A DNA stretch of 37,077 nt from Candidatus Absconditabacterales bacterium (GCA_023228925.1 JALOAF010000010.1:1-37077), one strand, 5' to 3'. Counted from the stretch's first letter, positions 1 through 10,356 are shown. Notes: generated by a model not told the origin, from the sequence alone. Program-made: numbers and translations.

Positions 1-42
1 CTGTTTTTCTATGATTTTCATGAATTGTTTACACTTTTTCAT
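1..42 (-). CDS. possible 5' end of an unidentified minus-strand gene (partial)
   Basis: An ATG at 42-40 on the minus strand opens a frame reading MKKCKQFMKIIEKQ up to the window edge. The lysine-rich start looks like a normal gene start, but only 14 codons are visible, so no function can be given. It would be divergent from the repeat protein at 94. The plus strand also has open frames here, so this is weak. Confidence 0.28.
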   Translation of the reverse strand, partial: MKKCKQFMKIIEKQ

Positions 43-58
43 CTAAATATTGGATAAT

Positions 59-81
59 AATAAAGAGGGATACCCTTTATT
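59..81. repeat. short imperfect hairpin
   Basis: AATAAA (59-64) and GGG (67-69) pair with CCC (73-75) and TTTATT (76-81) around an ATA loop, with a two-base GA bulge. A T-run follows on the plus strand (85-92). It could be a weak terminator for a gene ending left of the window, or leader structure between divergent genes. Confidence 0.22.
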
Positions 82-93
82 ATATCTTTTTTA

Positions 94-558
94 ATGTGTA
101 AACCTAATTGCTGCAATAGTAATATTGCTGTTGTGAAAAAATATTGACTAGCTATTAAACATATTGAAGATCCAAGTGAAGAGATTCAGCTTATTGCAAT
201 TAAAACCAATTGGAGAGCTATTAAACATATTGAAGATCCAAGTGAAGAGATTCAGCTTATTGCAATTAAAGCTAATTGGAGAGCTATTAAATATATTGAA
301 AATCCAAGTGAAAAGGCTTGGTTCGCTGCTGTTAAAGAAGGTTGACAAACTGTTGAAAGTATTGAAAATCTAGGTGAAAAGACTCTGCTTTCTGCAGTTC
401 AAAAATATTGATGAGCTATTGAAAATATTGAAGATCCAACTGAATCTGTTCAGCTTGCAGCGGTTCAAGAAGATTGGGAAGCTATTGAATATATCAAAAA
501 TCCTAGTTATAAAGTTTATAAGCTTGCAGAGCAAAAGAAAAAAGAATCTATATGATAA
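94..558 (+). CDS. small protein of tandem 22-residue repeats
   Basis: Read with TGA = Gly this is about 154 residues ending in TAA at 556. From residue 20 onward it consists of six 22-residue units with the pattern A-I-[KE]-x-I-[EK]-[DN]-P-S/T-E-x-x-Q-L-x-A-[IV]-[KQ]-x-[ND]-[WG]. Several Trp positions of one unit are Gly (TGA) in another. The pattern resembles the helical DUF4116-type repeats that are common in candidate-phyla bacteria. No signal peptide or catalytic motif is visible. The start is uncertain. The ATG at 94 gives a Cys-rich N-terminus unlike the repeats, while GTG at 133 starts just before the first repeat. A degenerate extra unit seems to lie at 98-121 in another frame, so the gene may be a decayed remnant of a longer array. 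Confidence 0.6.
151..546 (+). repeat. 66-bp direct repeats, six in-frame units
   Basis: Units begin at 151, 217, 283, 349, 415 and 481, each 66 bp and in frame with the gene at 94. Units one and two are almost identical in DNA sequence, which suggests recent duplication. Units four to six have diverged. Confidence 0.8.
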
Positions 559-628
559 CTATATTTTCAAAACAAAGAAATTTAACTTTTATATAAAGTT
601 AGATTTTTTTATATTATAAATATTTTTA

Positions 629-3226
629 TTATTTTTCCATAATTTTTTGAATAATTTCTGGCTCAATAGTGTCATGAATATACCTTTCTACTGGTCTTGC
701 TCCATATTGTGGATCATAAATTTTATCAATTATTGCCTTTATTTCTCTTTCTGTATATTCAGGTAAAATAGCTTTTGAATTTGCTTTCCAAGAATCCAAA
801 AATTCTTTTAAATTCTTTTTAAAAATATCTGTTAAAACTTCTTTGGATAATGGTTTAAATACAATTTTATGATCAATTCTATTTATTAATTCTGGTGACA
901 TAAAGTCTTTTAGCTCTTCCAGAACCCTTTCTTGTGCTTTTTCAAAAGTTTTTTCATCTATTTCTCATCTTCTTTCTTCTCATGTACTAAATCCAATAGT
1001 TCCTCATTTTTTACTAAATTGTTCGCTTCCAAGATTTGAGGTCATTACTATTATTGTACTTTTGAAGTCTACCCATCTACCTTTACTATCTTTTAATTTT
1101 CATTCATCTAATATTTGTAATAATATATTTAAAACATCCAAGGATGCTTTTTCTATTTCATCTAAAAGTAGAACAGAATATGGTTTTCTTCTGATAGATT
1201 CTGTAAGTTGTCATCATTCGTCATATCATACATAACCAGCGGGACTACCTATCAATTTACTTACAGAAAACTTTTCCATATATTCTGACATGTCCAATCT
1301 AACTACAGCATTTTCATCTCCAAAATAACTTTTAGCTATCATTTTGGCTAAAAAAGTTTTACCAACACCACTTGGTCATAAAAATAAAAATGATCCAATT
1401 GGTTTGTGTTTTTCTATTACTGATAATCTATTCCTAGTAAGAGTTTTTACAACAGCTTGTACTGCATCATCTTGTCCAAATACTTGTCATTTTAAAGAAT
1501 CAGTCAACATTTTTAATTTTTCTATTTCTGATTGATTTACTACATTTGCTGGTATCCCAGTCTTATCAGCTAAAACATTACCGATATCTTCTTTTTCAAT
1601 AGTAGGTCTTAGATGGCTAGGAATATTTTTGTTGTTCCTAATTTTTAAAATATCAGTTTTTAGTTCTTCTTCTTTTTCTTTTAATTCTGCAGCTTTGAAA
1701 TAATCTTGATTTTCAATAGCAAGCTCAATCTCATCTTTAACCTTATCTATTTTTTTCTCAACTTTTTTGTATTCTTCATCATTTTCTAATTTGTGTTGCA
1801 TTGTTGATTTTCTAGCACAAGCTTCATCAATAATATCCAATGCTTTATCTGGTAAATGTTTATTTAGCATATATCTCTTTGTTAGTTTTACACTAGCTTT
1901 GATAGCAGAACTACTAATACTTACGCCATGAAAATCTTCATAAGTTTGTTTTAATCCTTCCATAATTTGTATAGCAGTTTGACCATCTGGCTCATTTACA
2001 ATTACTTCTTGAAATCTTCTTTTTAATGCTGCATCTTTTTCTATATGTTTTTGGTATTCATCATAAGTAGTCGCTCAAATCAATTTGATTTTTCACCTAG
2101 CCAATAGTGGTTTCAACATTTGGGCAGCATCATTATTGTCTTGTCATCCAGCTCATATAATTGTATGTAATTCATCAATAAATAAAATTATATGATTTGT
2201 AGGATCCATAGCTTCATCCAAGATAGATTTCATCCTAGCTTCAAATTCTCATCTATATTTAGTTCCAGCCAAAAGAGTTCCCATATCCAAAAGATATATT
2301 TTTTTGTTTTTTAGTTTTTCTGGAACATCTCATGTCACAATTTTTTGAGCCAATCATTCTATAATGGCAGTCTTTCACACTCCTGCTTCTCAAATCAATA
2401 AAGGATTATTTTTGTTTTTTCTCAATAAAGTATAAATCACTTGATTGATTTCGTTTTCTCTTCATATAATAGGATCCATAAATCCATCTTTTACTTCTTT
2501 GGTCAAATCTGTTCAAAAATAATCTACTGTCATTTTTCTTTCCTCTTTTTTTGCAGATTTTACAGAGGTTCATACTTGGCTTTCGCTAGTATCTCATTTT
2601 TCTACAATTTCACTATCTAGAGAATTTAAAATATCATCCACATTTTTTAAACTATTAAGGTTTTTAATATCCATGATTTTTACGTTTTTGGGATCTAAAT
2701 TTAGCTTAGTAAAAATTTTATCCAATATTTCTAAAAATGCAAATATACCAGATTTTATTACCACAGGGTTCTCTAATAAGTTATTGCAGTTTTTGACTAT
2801 GTTTTCTATGCTTATATTTGTGTTTTTTTGAGATAAATAATTTTTTAATTGACTGGACAAATCAAAAAATGATATATAAAACAAAACAATTAGGTCTAAT
2901 TGGTACAATCCATTCGCTAAAATTATTTCTATTTTAGATTTAAGTTTTTTGTTTAATTTTAGTTCTTCATTATCTTCTACTATTTGCTTGGAACTAAAAT
3001 CAATTTTAATTTTTTTGTTGTAATATGTATCTAATGCTTCTACATTTGTTAGTCAAGTAACATTGCAAAATAATTCAAAATATTGATGATTTTTGATATA
3101 TTGATAAACTCACCAAAACAAATAATCTCATCAAATGGTCTTTTTTTTGTTTTTTAAGGATATTTTATTTGCAAACTTTAAACTAGAAGTAGCATAAGGA
3201 TTAAATAGTTTTATATTTTTTCTCAT
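629..3226 (-). CDS. clpC: ClpC-type ATP-dependent Clp unfoldase subunit
   Basis: An 865-residue Hsp100 AAA+ protein, with TGA = Gly, that unfolds substrates for ClpP. The first AAA module has Walker A GEAGVGKT (about residue 280) and Walker B FIDELHT. A middle segment carries a UVR-like stretch ([16 protein letters not shown]). The second module has GPSGVGKT (about 620), LLLDEIEK and the ClpC/ClpB C-terminal domain ending near [11 protein letters not shown] and GARPVERYI. After TSNLGSE lies TIGF, matching the position of the IGF/LGF ClpP-docking loop, which favours ClpC over the ClpP-independent ClpB. The N-terminal ~220 residues are divergent and I cannot recognise the usual double Clp_N repeat. 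No clpP is in the window. The stop is TAA at 629-631. The start ATG at 3226 has no Shine-Dalgarno. Confidence 0.95.
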
Positions 3227-3520
3227 TTTAAGGTATTTATATAGTCTAAAAACAAAAGGATTTTTATATTATGGTTTCCATTTTCTTTTTCAAATCATTT
3301 ATATAAAAATAATAAGCATTTTCAAGAAAAAATAGCACAAAATGTATTTTGGTGCTATGGTGCTTAAAATCTTGCAAGTTATTTCTACTTTCTTATAAAG
3401 AAGCTAATAGTTTATAAAACTTTAGGATGAAACAGCTGATTGTTATCCCTTTTTTTAAGAGGCATTCTATCCAAACTCTGTAACTTACAATTCTAGAAAT
3501 TTATTTATTAAAAATAATTT
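3227..3520. other. intergenic region between clpC and alr, with hairpins
   Basis: There is no coding frame here. Three stem-loops are visible: AGCAC...GTGCT extended by AAAAT/ATTTT (3334-3356), AGTTT-ATA-AAACT near 3400-3415, and GGAT..AACA pairing with TGTTATCC followed by CTTTTTTT (about 3424-3455). The last looks like a plus-strand terminator with no gene in front of it, so a short non-coding RNA between 3300 and 3455 is possible. It matches no RNA family I know. Confidence 0.3.
3266..3293 (-). promoter_or_regulatory. candidate promoter of clpC
   Basis: On the minus strand TTGAAA (3293-3288) and TAATAT (3271-3266) are separated by 16 bp, about 40 bp before the clpC start. The fit to a sigma-70-type promoter is good, but chance matches are common in DNA this AT-rich. 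Confidence 0.42.
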
Positions 3521-4651
3521 ATGAAACAATTGTTAAGAAAAATATTCAATCCAAGGGTAGATCCAATAAATAGAATTTTAATTTATTCTAAAAATATTCA
3601 TAGCAACCTATCTTATTTACAAGAATTGCAAGCAAAATCATCAATTTTCCCTGTACTAAAGTCTAATGCTTATGGGCATGGTCTTCTCCAAATGACAAAA
3701 ATTTTAAGAAAAACTAATATCCCATATATAGCTATTGATAGTTTTCCTGAATATCAAATAGTAAAGAAATATTCTGACAAAAAAATTCTTTTACTATGAG
3801 AAACAAATTTCAAAAATTATAAGAAATTTGATCTTTCCAGAACAACATTTTGTGTATATAATCTAGAAACCATTAACTATTTAGCAAAACTCAATAAAAA
3901 AATAAAAATTCATCTTTTTTTGGATACCTGAATGCATAGAGAATGAGTAAATCAAAAAGAATTAAAAAACATTTTAGAGTTTTTGAAAGATTATCCAAAA
4001 TTAATAGTAGAATGAGTGATGTCTCATTTACATAGCGCAGATTCTTTAGATCACAATTCCATTCAAGCTCAAATAGATTTATTCAAAAAGATGTATCATT
4101 TAATTATAGATTATGGTCATAATCCACAATGGAGACATTTGTGAAATAGCGCCTGACTTTTTAAAATTCAAGATGATTTCTTCAATGCTTACAGACCCTG
4201 ATTGGCTCTTTATGGATATTCTCCACTATCAGAAACGGATCCATACTACAAATTTACTGAAAAATTAAAACCAGCTTTAGAAATTTATTCTAAAATTACT
4301 GCATTACATCAATTATCAAAATGAGATTGAGTTAGCTATAATCACAAACGATTTGCTGAAAAAAACACATTTGTTGCATCTATTCCATTTGGTTATACTG
4401 AATGATTGCCTAGATCTGCTAGTAATAAAATATACTTTAGACAAAATAGAGCTTACTTCCCACAAATAGGCACAATTTGTATGAATCTTTGTTCTATAGA
4501 AGTTTCAAATAAATCTTCTATATTGGACAATATAGAATTGATCTGATTAGCATGAAAAAATTCACTTTACCACTTAAGTAAAGCTTCAGATAAAATAATA
4601 TATGAAATTTTGGTATGATTAGATAGAAATATTCGTAGAGAAATAATATAA
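3521..4651 (+). CDS. alr: alanine racemase
   Basis: A 376-residue PLP enzyme that interconverts L- and D-alanine for peptidoglycan. The PLP lysine is K47 in FPVLKSNAYGHG. The opposite-face catalytic tyrosine is Y273 in GVSYNHK (family VSYGxxW/F). Other family marks are LDTGMHREG, SHLHSAD, HLGNSAG, RPGLALYG and the C-terminal IGTICMN. Length is normal for Alr. Of 19 glycines I counted, 13 use TGA, including LDTG, REG, SAG and RPG, so this gene is a clear proof of the recoding. It stands alone between clpC (divergent) and a bidirectional terminator. It supplies D-Ala for the cell wall implied by the other envelope genes nearby. Confidence 0.96.
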
Positions 4652-4750
4652 CTTCCAGTACACTAAAAAATATGAGTATAATTATAAATTCTTATTTGAA
4701 AAAACATTAAGATAAACCCCATTGTTTTTTTATATTGCTGCATTTATAAA

Positions 4751-4777
4751 AAAAATGTGAAATTATTTTCACATTTT
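4751..4777. terminator. bidirectional terminator between alr and the 4795 gene
   Basis: An almost perfect stem AAAATGTGAAA / TTTTCACATTTT lies around a TTA loop, between two convergent genes. A-runs on one side and T-runs on the other serve both strands. Confidence 0.75.
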
Positions 4778-4794
4778 ATTGTTTTTTACAAATA

Positions 4795-4995
4795 TTAAAG
4801 TCTTTTTATATCTTTTTTCATTTCTTTTACTCAACTTTCCAAAAATTCTGCAACTTTGGATATATAATCTGTTTTTGTTTCAAAAATATCTCCATCATAT
4901 TGGTTGTTTCACTTGTTTTCTTTCTTTTTTTTGTCATCAAAAGGCCATCCAGACATGATGAAATTTATTAGGCGATTTGTAATTCAGCTAGCCAT
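4795..4995 (-). CDS. small hypothetical charged protein
   Basis: With TGA = Gly this is a 66-residue frame beginning MASGITNRLINFIMSGWPFD and ending FLESGVKEMKKDIKRL, with a TAA stop. The N-terminal third is mildly hydrophobic. The middle is very Lys/Asn-rich (DDKKKKENKGNNQ) and the end is probably helical. It is convergent with alr through a shared terminator, which supports a real transcript. No family recognised. Confidence 0.6.
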
Positions 4996-5358
4996 TGAGA
5001 TAAAAATAAGATTATAAATATAATACATATTTATGTGTAAGAAAATTTATTTCATTTGCAAGTTTTTTTGCTTAAGACTTAATTTTCAACCAAAAAGCAT
5101 GATCAATAAACAAAATTGAGAATCAAAGTTAAATAATTGTTTCATTATATTGTAAATAATTCCGTGGTATTTGTGTGGCTTCTGCTATTAGTATTTTTTA
5201 TATGAGCTGCTAAACTTGGCTGAGAGAAAATAATTGTAGATCTTATTGTTTAATAATAACTCTATGTGTTTTTTCCCAGACTTTATATTCTCAAAGGGAT
5301 TTGGATTAAGCTTCATGGTATGATGTATTGATTTTTATGTGTAATTTTAAAGATGAAT
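4996..5358. other. 363-base non-coding stretch, nothing recognised
   Basis: It lies between two minus-strand genes. I found no frame above about 30 codons that looks coding with either code and no tRNA fold. I also saw none of the conserved boxes of RNase P RNA or tmRNA that I can pick out by eye. It is somewhat less AT-rich around 5160-5220 than the surrounding spacers, so an unrecognised RNA is possible. Confidence 0.3.
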
Positions 5359-5925
5359 TTATAGTTCAAGATAACTTAGGAGATCTTGAATTCTAGCCAG
5401 ATCCATTTTATTTTGTTCTCAACTTGGATCATCAAAATCTAGGACATAGGTTGTGGATATTCATTCATAAACAAGAAGTACCCAGTCGATAGGAACTGTA
5501 ACCATATACCAAGGATTGTTGTTGTGATCGTAGTGAGTATCAAAAGAATCGTTTTGAGCACTTTGTCAGGGTCGGCTTACAACTTCGTCAAATAGTGAAA
5601 TTTCTCTTGCTGATTCAAAATCAGATCGAGAACCTTCTTTGCTTATTAAGTAAGTTCGTTTTCAGTCAGGGATATATGTTATTTTTTTGATAGTAAATAT
5701 ATCGGTGTTGTACCCTTGTGGAGTTCATTGAGTAATGTCAGTGATATCATAGTCAGAAGAAGTTACAAGAATGTTTTGTGTTGTGGGTTCTTGGTTATTT
5801 TCTATGAGTTCATTTTCAGACATATTTAAATTGTTTTCTGTTTCTGGTTGTAAATACCTTGTTCCACATCCAGCAAGTAATATGACAGAAAGTAATGATA
5901 CTATAATGAAATATAGTTTTTTCAT
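5359..5925 (-). CDS. small secreted lipoprotein, function unknown
   Basis: A 188-residue protein with a textbook lipoprotein signal: MKKLYF, a hydrophobic core, then lipobox LLAGC at residues 16-20. An Asn/Glu-rich linker follows (about 25-55). A globular part contains GTPQGYNTDIFTIKKI, EGSRSDFESAREISLFDEVV and VPIDWVLLVYEG, and the end is LARIQDLLSYLEL. Several glycines of the second half use TGA. The stop is TAA at 5359-5361. It is divergent from the 3D-domain protein at 6075. I do not recognise the family. It is probably anchored outside the membrane. Confidence 0.8.
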
Positions 5926-5985
5926 GATAAGAGTTTAATAATATAAAACTAAGCATTGCTTATGCTAGAGAAACGAATAAGAAAG

Positions 5986-6023
5986 TCAAGCATGAAAAGT
6001 TGTTTTTTAGTCTAGATGCTTGA
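5986..6023. repeat. 8-bp inverted repeat with long loop in divergent spacer
   Basis: TCAAGCAT (5986-5993) pairs with ATGCTTGA (6016-6023), and TTTTTTA follows on the plus strand. It lies between two divergent genes. It could be an operator-like site or a leader hairpin. Confidence 0.3.
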
Positions 6024-6074
6024 TTTTTTAAAAGATCTTTTTATAAGATAATAAGTTTTATTTTACAATATTTT

Positions 6075-7250
6075 ATGAAATCTACAATAAAATTACTTTT
6101 AATATCACTTTTTTTATCGCTTTTTTTCTTAGAAATTTATGCTTTTGATTTTCAAGCTAACTGCGAAGAAAAAACTTTTGTTGTTACAGCATATTATTCT
6201 CCAAAAGATTGACAGGTATTTTATTATAAAGAAAATGTAGTTGCAGAAAAAATGTTAAATTGAAGTGGAACACATGGAGCAAGTGGTAGAGGTGTTTTCA
6301 ATGGAATGCTTGCAGCTCCATCTACTTATGATTTTTGATGAAAAATATTTTTTCCATCTTTTTGAGTTGGAGAAATTGCAGATAGGGGAGGGGCAATAGT
6401 ACATGCAGGAGAAAGATGAGATAACTATGATCGCATTGATATTTGGATGGGGCAATGAGAAGAGTGACTTATCAGAGCACTAACTTTCTGAAAAAGAACT
6501 TTGACATGATACTATTGTTCAAAGACTAAACTCCAATCCATTAATGCTAATCCAACAGTTTGATTAAATTTTGATTATATCCCTGTCTTAAAAAACTTTT
6601 TTGATGCAACATTATTTATACAAGAGCTTCACCAATGAAGAACAGATATACGGGTTTATAAATTACAAGAATACTTGATGAAGTTTTGATATATGAATAA
6701 AAAAACATGATATTTTGGTCCAGAAACAAAAAATGCATTATGCAATTATCAACTCAAAAGATGAATTACTAGCAAAAAATATTGTTGAGATTTTTGAGCA
6801 TTGACTAGGTCTTATATGAAATTGGAATCTAAAAATAAATTATTTTTACCAGATTTTACAGAAACCACAACATTTCAAGATTTAATTGATTTTGCGCAAA
6901 ACTATAATTGATCACAAAAATCTATTTCTCATATAAATGACAGATTAGAAGCAACTTCCAAAAACTACCAACTTATTTCCTACTTTTCTCAGTCTTATAA
7001 AAAAAATGAACAAAATCCTAAAATAAAAGATTTACAAGATGTGTTAAGGCATTATTGATTTTTTCAATGAGAGTTATATGATAAATATGATGCAAAAACA
7101 ATTCAGGCAGTTTATGACTTTCAATTAGCTTCAAAAATTTTAGACTCAAATGACAAAACTAATCCAGCTAGGTGATGGTTGGGTCCAGCTACTAGAAATG
7201 CACTAAATCAAAAGCGAGCAGAATTTCAAGAGCGAAAATTTAGTAATTAA
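6075..7250 (+). CDS. secreted 3D-domain protein with peptidoglycan-binding domains
   Basis: A 391-residue protein with a signal peptide (MKSTIKLLLISLFLSLFFLE, cut near IYAFD). Residues about 30-150 are a 3D (Asp-Asp-Asp, RlpA/MltA-type double-psi barrel) domain: VTAYYSP, GRGVFNGMLAAPS, GEIADRGGAIVHAG, then YDRIDIWMGQGEEGLIRAL. The acidic residues that name the fold are present. Two helical peptidoglycan-binding (PG_binding_1-like) domains follow: VYKLQEYLMKFGYM...YFGPETKNALCNYQ at about 190-240, and LQDVLRHYGFFQGELYDKYDAKTIQAVYDFQ near the end, finishing WLGPATRNALNQ. The likely role is wall remodelling or cleavage outside the cell. Many of these glycines are TGA. The stop is TAA. Confidence 0.88.
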
Positions 7251-7254
7251 ATAT

Positions 7255-7304
7255 AAAATTCACAAAATTCACAAAATTCACAAAATTCACAAAATTCACA
7301 AAAT
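7255..7304 (+). repeat. 9-bp tandem repeat, about 5.5 copies
   Basis: AAAATTCAC is repeated five times perfectly plus a partial copy, starting five bases after the stop of the 3D-domain gene. It is non-coding. Copy number probably varies by slippage. Confidence 0.9.
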
Positions 7305-7413
7305 AATAATTAGTAATTATTCATTATTCATAAGCAAAATGTTATTCATTATACTGCTAACTTAAACCTTATTAATTATAAACTTCAAAATTTATTCTAT
7401 AATCTTAATTTAA

Positions 7414-7881
7414 ATGGAAAAAAAATTTATGCAAGAGGCTATTGATCTTTCTAGAGAAAATATAGAAAAACAGTTTGGCTGACCATTTTGAGCAGTAGTT
7501 GTGAAAGATTGAAAAATTGTTTGAAAAGGCTTTAATCATGTAATAAAGAACAATGATCCGACTGCTCATTGAGAAATTCAAGCAATTCGTGATGCTTGTA
7601 CAAACCTCAAAACCTTTGATTTATCATGATGTGAAATTTATAGCTCATGTGAGCCTTGTCCTATGTGTTTGTGAGCAATTTTTTGGTCTAGAATAGATAA
7701 AGTTTACTATGCTAATACTCAAGCAGATGCAGATGAAATTGGTTTTGATGACTGAAATTTTTATAAAGAATTTTCAAAACCAATAGATCAAAGATCTATT
7801 CCAGAAATTCAGATTATGTATGATGAAGCCAAAAAAGTATTTGATGAGCGAAAAGAAAAAACAAAAAACATTTTATATTAA
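7414..7881 (+). CDS. guaD: guanine deaminase (cytidine-deaminase superfamily)
   Basis: A 155-residue zinc deaminase that converts guanine to xanthine. The N-terminal GGPFGAVVVKDGKIVGKG, the zinc motif TAHGEIQAIRDAC (His ligand plus catalytic Glu) and SCEPCPMCLGAI (two Cys ligands) are intact. The downstream pattern VYYANTQADADEIGFDD...FYKE and IPEIQI follows the Bacillus GuaD type closely, including its length. That separates it from the tRNA adenosine deaminase TadA, which shares the core motif. The usual HAE is HGE here, with Gly from a TGA codon. The stop is TAA at 7879-7881. It may serve purine salvage, which fits an organism that takes nucleotides from a host. Confidence 0.88.
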
Positions 7882-7890
7882 AAAATATTT

Positions 7891-7910
7891 TTTAAGAATT
7901 ATCTCTTAAA
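7891..7910. terminator. short hairpin between convergent genes
   Basis: TTTAAGA (7891-7897) pairs with TCTTAAA (7904-7910) around ATTATC. It fills the 29-base gap between the guaD stop and the CAP-protein stop, so it may terminate both. The stem is AU-rich and has only a short T tract. Confidence 0.4.
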
Positions 7911-8720
7911 CTATTTTACATTAACTCCATAATGTACTACTATCCAATACCACTTACCAGAAATAGCAACTCAAAATCACAGATCACTAAAAGTGTTGTG
8001 AACTATTGCATTATAATGTGGTTTGGAAGCTTTTCATTTTTCACTCATCCAGAAATCAAATCATTTTTTTAAAGCATTTATCATATCTTGAGTGCAATCA
8101 GATTTGTTACAACTATATACTTGATAGGCTACACTTTCTGTAAAGGCAGTGGCTTTATAATCAAAATTTATTCACAAACCATTAAACCAAGATAAAATTT
8201 TATCGTAATTGTAATATCAATCTCCAGGATTTCTAGTATGAGTGTTGCTTTTTATATTTTTTTTTGCTAAATTATCTGCCCAAACCAAGGCAGAATAATT
8301 TAATTTTTCATTTATTTTGTATTCTTTCAATCATAATTGCTTTCTTTCTTCATTATGCCATTGTAATATTGTTTTTTGTACTTTATCCCAATCTATATTT
8401 TTTACAACATCATTTTGATTTACAGACATTTCTTTTAATTGTAACAATTTATTTTCAAACAAATATACTAAATATCATATCATTTCTTTTTGATCTCAGG
8501 CAAAATTGTTTTTAAGAATTGAAAAGGAATCAATAATTTTTTTGTATCTATCTATTTGCCAAAAAACACTTTCTTTTTCCCATTCAGATTCTACTATCTT
8601 CATTAATTCATCTATTCTGATTTTGTTTTTTGCACTTATTTGATAATCAGCGTTACTAATTCATATAAAACCTATTATTAAAACAAAACTTAAAACAATC
8701 AACAATAATCTTTTTTTCAT
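7911..8720 (-). CDS. secreted CAP/SCP-domain protein
   Basis: A 269-residue protein starting MKKRLLLIVLSFVLIIGFIG, a signal peptide or anchor. A helical region of about 90 residues follows, then a CAP (SCP/PR-1) domain from about residue 115. It begins WHNEERKQLGLKEYKINEKL, continues SALVWADNLAK, HTR and TESVAYQV, and ends HYNAIVHNTFSDLGFGVA, WYWIVVHYG. The His/Glu set typical of CAP domains is mostly there (His in HTR, Glu in TESVAY, His in HYNAI). The stop is TAG (7911-7913). Bacterial CAP proteins are extracellular with varied or unknown roles, so no reaction is assigned. Confidence 0.85.
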
Positions 8721-8859
8721 TTTCTTAAATAAAAAAATAAATTAACAAAATAATATATAATGTTCTAAAAGTTTAAAACAAGATAAGAAATTAACTAAAT
8801 TATTAAATTTTATAAATGAAAAAACTTGAAACCTGAATTGTTTTTTATTAATTTGATGA

Positions 8860-10353
8860 TTATTCTTCCTCTTCTCAATCTCATTTCAACAAAGGCATGA
8901 AGCGAAAATATTCTAAAAGTTGTAATCAAGTAAATCTTCAAACTAAAATTATTAATATTAATACTATTATACTTAATTCAGGATAAGAAAGAAAAACCAA
9001 TCTTAGCCAGACAGAACTGATTATCCAATAAACTATGCTTGATATTATAATAAATTCTAACAGAGCAAACAGTTGTCATTTGCTAAAAAAATTAAATCCT
9101 TCGTTAAATACCTTATCTGTTCATAATATCAAAAACATAATAGGAAATATAGCAAAACTATTATTGAATATTTGTAGATCGATAATATTTGTTCCTATTA
9201 TCTTGTCTAATCATAATATAACTAATATTGTTAAAAAGTATGTGACTATTAATAAGGAAATTTTTGCACTATGTAGTAAATAAAGTCTTTTTGTTATTAA
9301 TCTACTTAATATTGTAGCTATAAATGCTATTATAAAAAAGACTATACTTACTTGAGTGCCCAATACTAAAATTGATAATCAGAATAATAAAGGTGTGAAT
9401 GTGCCAAAAACTGATATTCAAATTATTTGCCTAAATGTAGTTACAACTAGAGTTGCGATAGTTAATGTTAGAAGTAATCATATAAGATTGATTGGCAAAT
9501 CATTGGCTATTAGAGTGTCTACTAAGTAGGATAAAATCATCCACTTAGATGTATTTTTAAAATAAAGTGGCATTAACTCAACCAAAGAGTCTTTGTTTAT
9601 ATTTTTACCAAAAGATAGATCAGACAATAAACCTAATATTTGATTGTTTGGAACAATGTAGGTGTTTTTATTGTTTATTGTTAAGCTATATTTAGAAAGA
9701 AGTCTTTTCATAAAATGCTTGTTAGTGTTATTTATTACAAAAATTTCTTTATTTTGTAAATTTAGATTTTCAGAGTTTGATAACTTAGACAAAATTTGAA
9801 AAATAGAGTCGGTGTCTTTGTTATTTATTATGATTATATCTGAATTTTTAATTATATATTGATGGTCTAACAGATTTGTTTTTATTTCATCTTCTGCAAA
9901 AATATTATTGTTGGGAACAATAATTTTATTAAATAATATTGAATTGTTTTTGAAGTTAGTTTCGTAGCCAATTTTAAATTCTTCTAGATCTTGTCATATA
10001 TAAATGATAGATTGATAAAAAACTTCAATTGTTTTTTCTATTTCATATTTACATCAATCTAAAGAAAAATCAGCCTTCAATAAATATTTTCACTCTTTCT
10101 CAAAATTATAAAAAAATTTATCTCATTGTGCTGAATCCATTTTTTGCTCATTTCTTCGTAAGCTATAGTTAACATTTATCTCACTAGACTTTACTCTCTC
10201 TAAAGAGTCTGAAACTTTGTATTCAGAAACTTGATTTAAGGTGATGGTAGATTCTCCTTTTATCTCAAATTCACTTATATCACAAGACTCCTGAGCTAAT
10301 CAAAAAGAAATAAAACTTAAAAATGTTAAAATAACTAATAATGTTTTTTTCAT
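8860..10353 (-). CDS. 7-TM membrane protein of the transglutaminase/ATP-grasp-linked family
   Basis: A 497-residue protein with a signal peptide (MKKTLLVILTFLSFISFGLAQ), an extracytoplasmic region of about 260 residues and a C-terminal block of about seven membrane helices from residue 288. The helix block has FRQIIGISVFGTFTPLLFGLS followed by helices and a basic loop (LSRLITKRL). This matches the 7TM domain that is usually fused to an inactive transglutaminase and encoded beside RimK-like ATP-grasp ligases. Here the outer domain does not look like a transglutaminase: it has IIVPNNN, SDIIIINNKDTDS and KEIFVINNTNK, a repeated beta-type pattern. It ends KGDGEEEE-TAA. It is the third gene of an operon, 3 bases after the ATP-grasp gene. 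The family assignment is from memory of the motif and gene order. Confidence 0.72.
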
Positions 10354-10356
10354 TTT

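Noticed and set aside
164..373. A Leu/Lys-rich frame in the repeat region (plus) and its antisense counterpart
   Set aside because: It is an alternate-frame shadow of the 66-bp repeats. The frame with the IEDPSEEIQL pattern is consistent over all six units.
94..558. CRISPR-like array from regularly spaced repeats
   Set aside because: The 66-bp units are contiguous, in frame, and encode a repeating protein. There are no unique spacers.
629..3226. A broken clp gene, with several short frames separated by TGA
   Set aside because: All breaks are TGA codons at positions fitting glycine. One continuous 865-codon frame remains with code 25.
629..3226. Assignment as ClpB disaggregase
   Set aside because: A TIGF ClpP-docking-type loop follows TSNLGSE, and the middle domain is short with a UVR-like segment, not the long ClpB coiled coil.
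7255..7304. CRISPR or iteron array
   Set aside because: The unit is only 9 bp, without spacers and without replication genes nearby.
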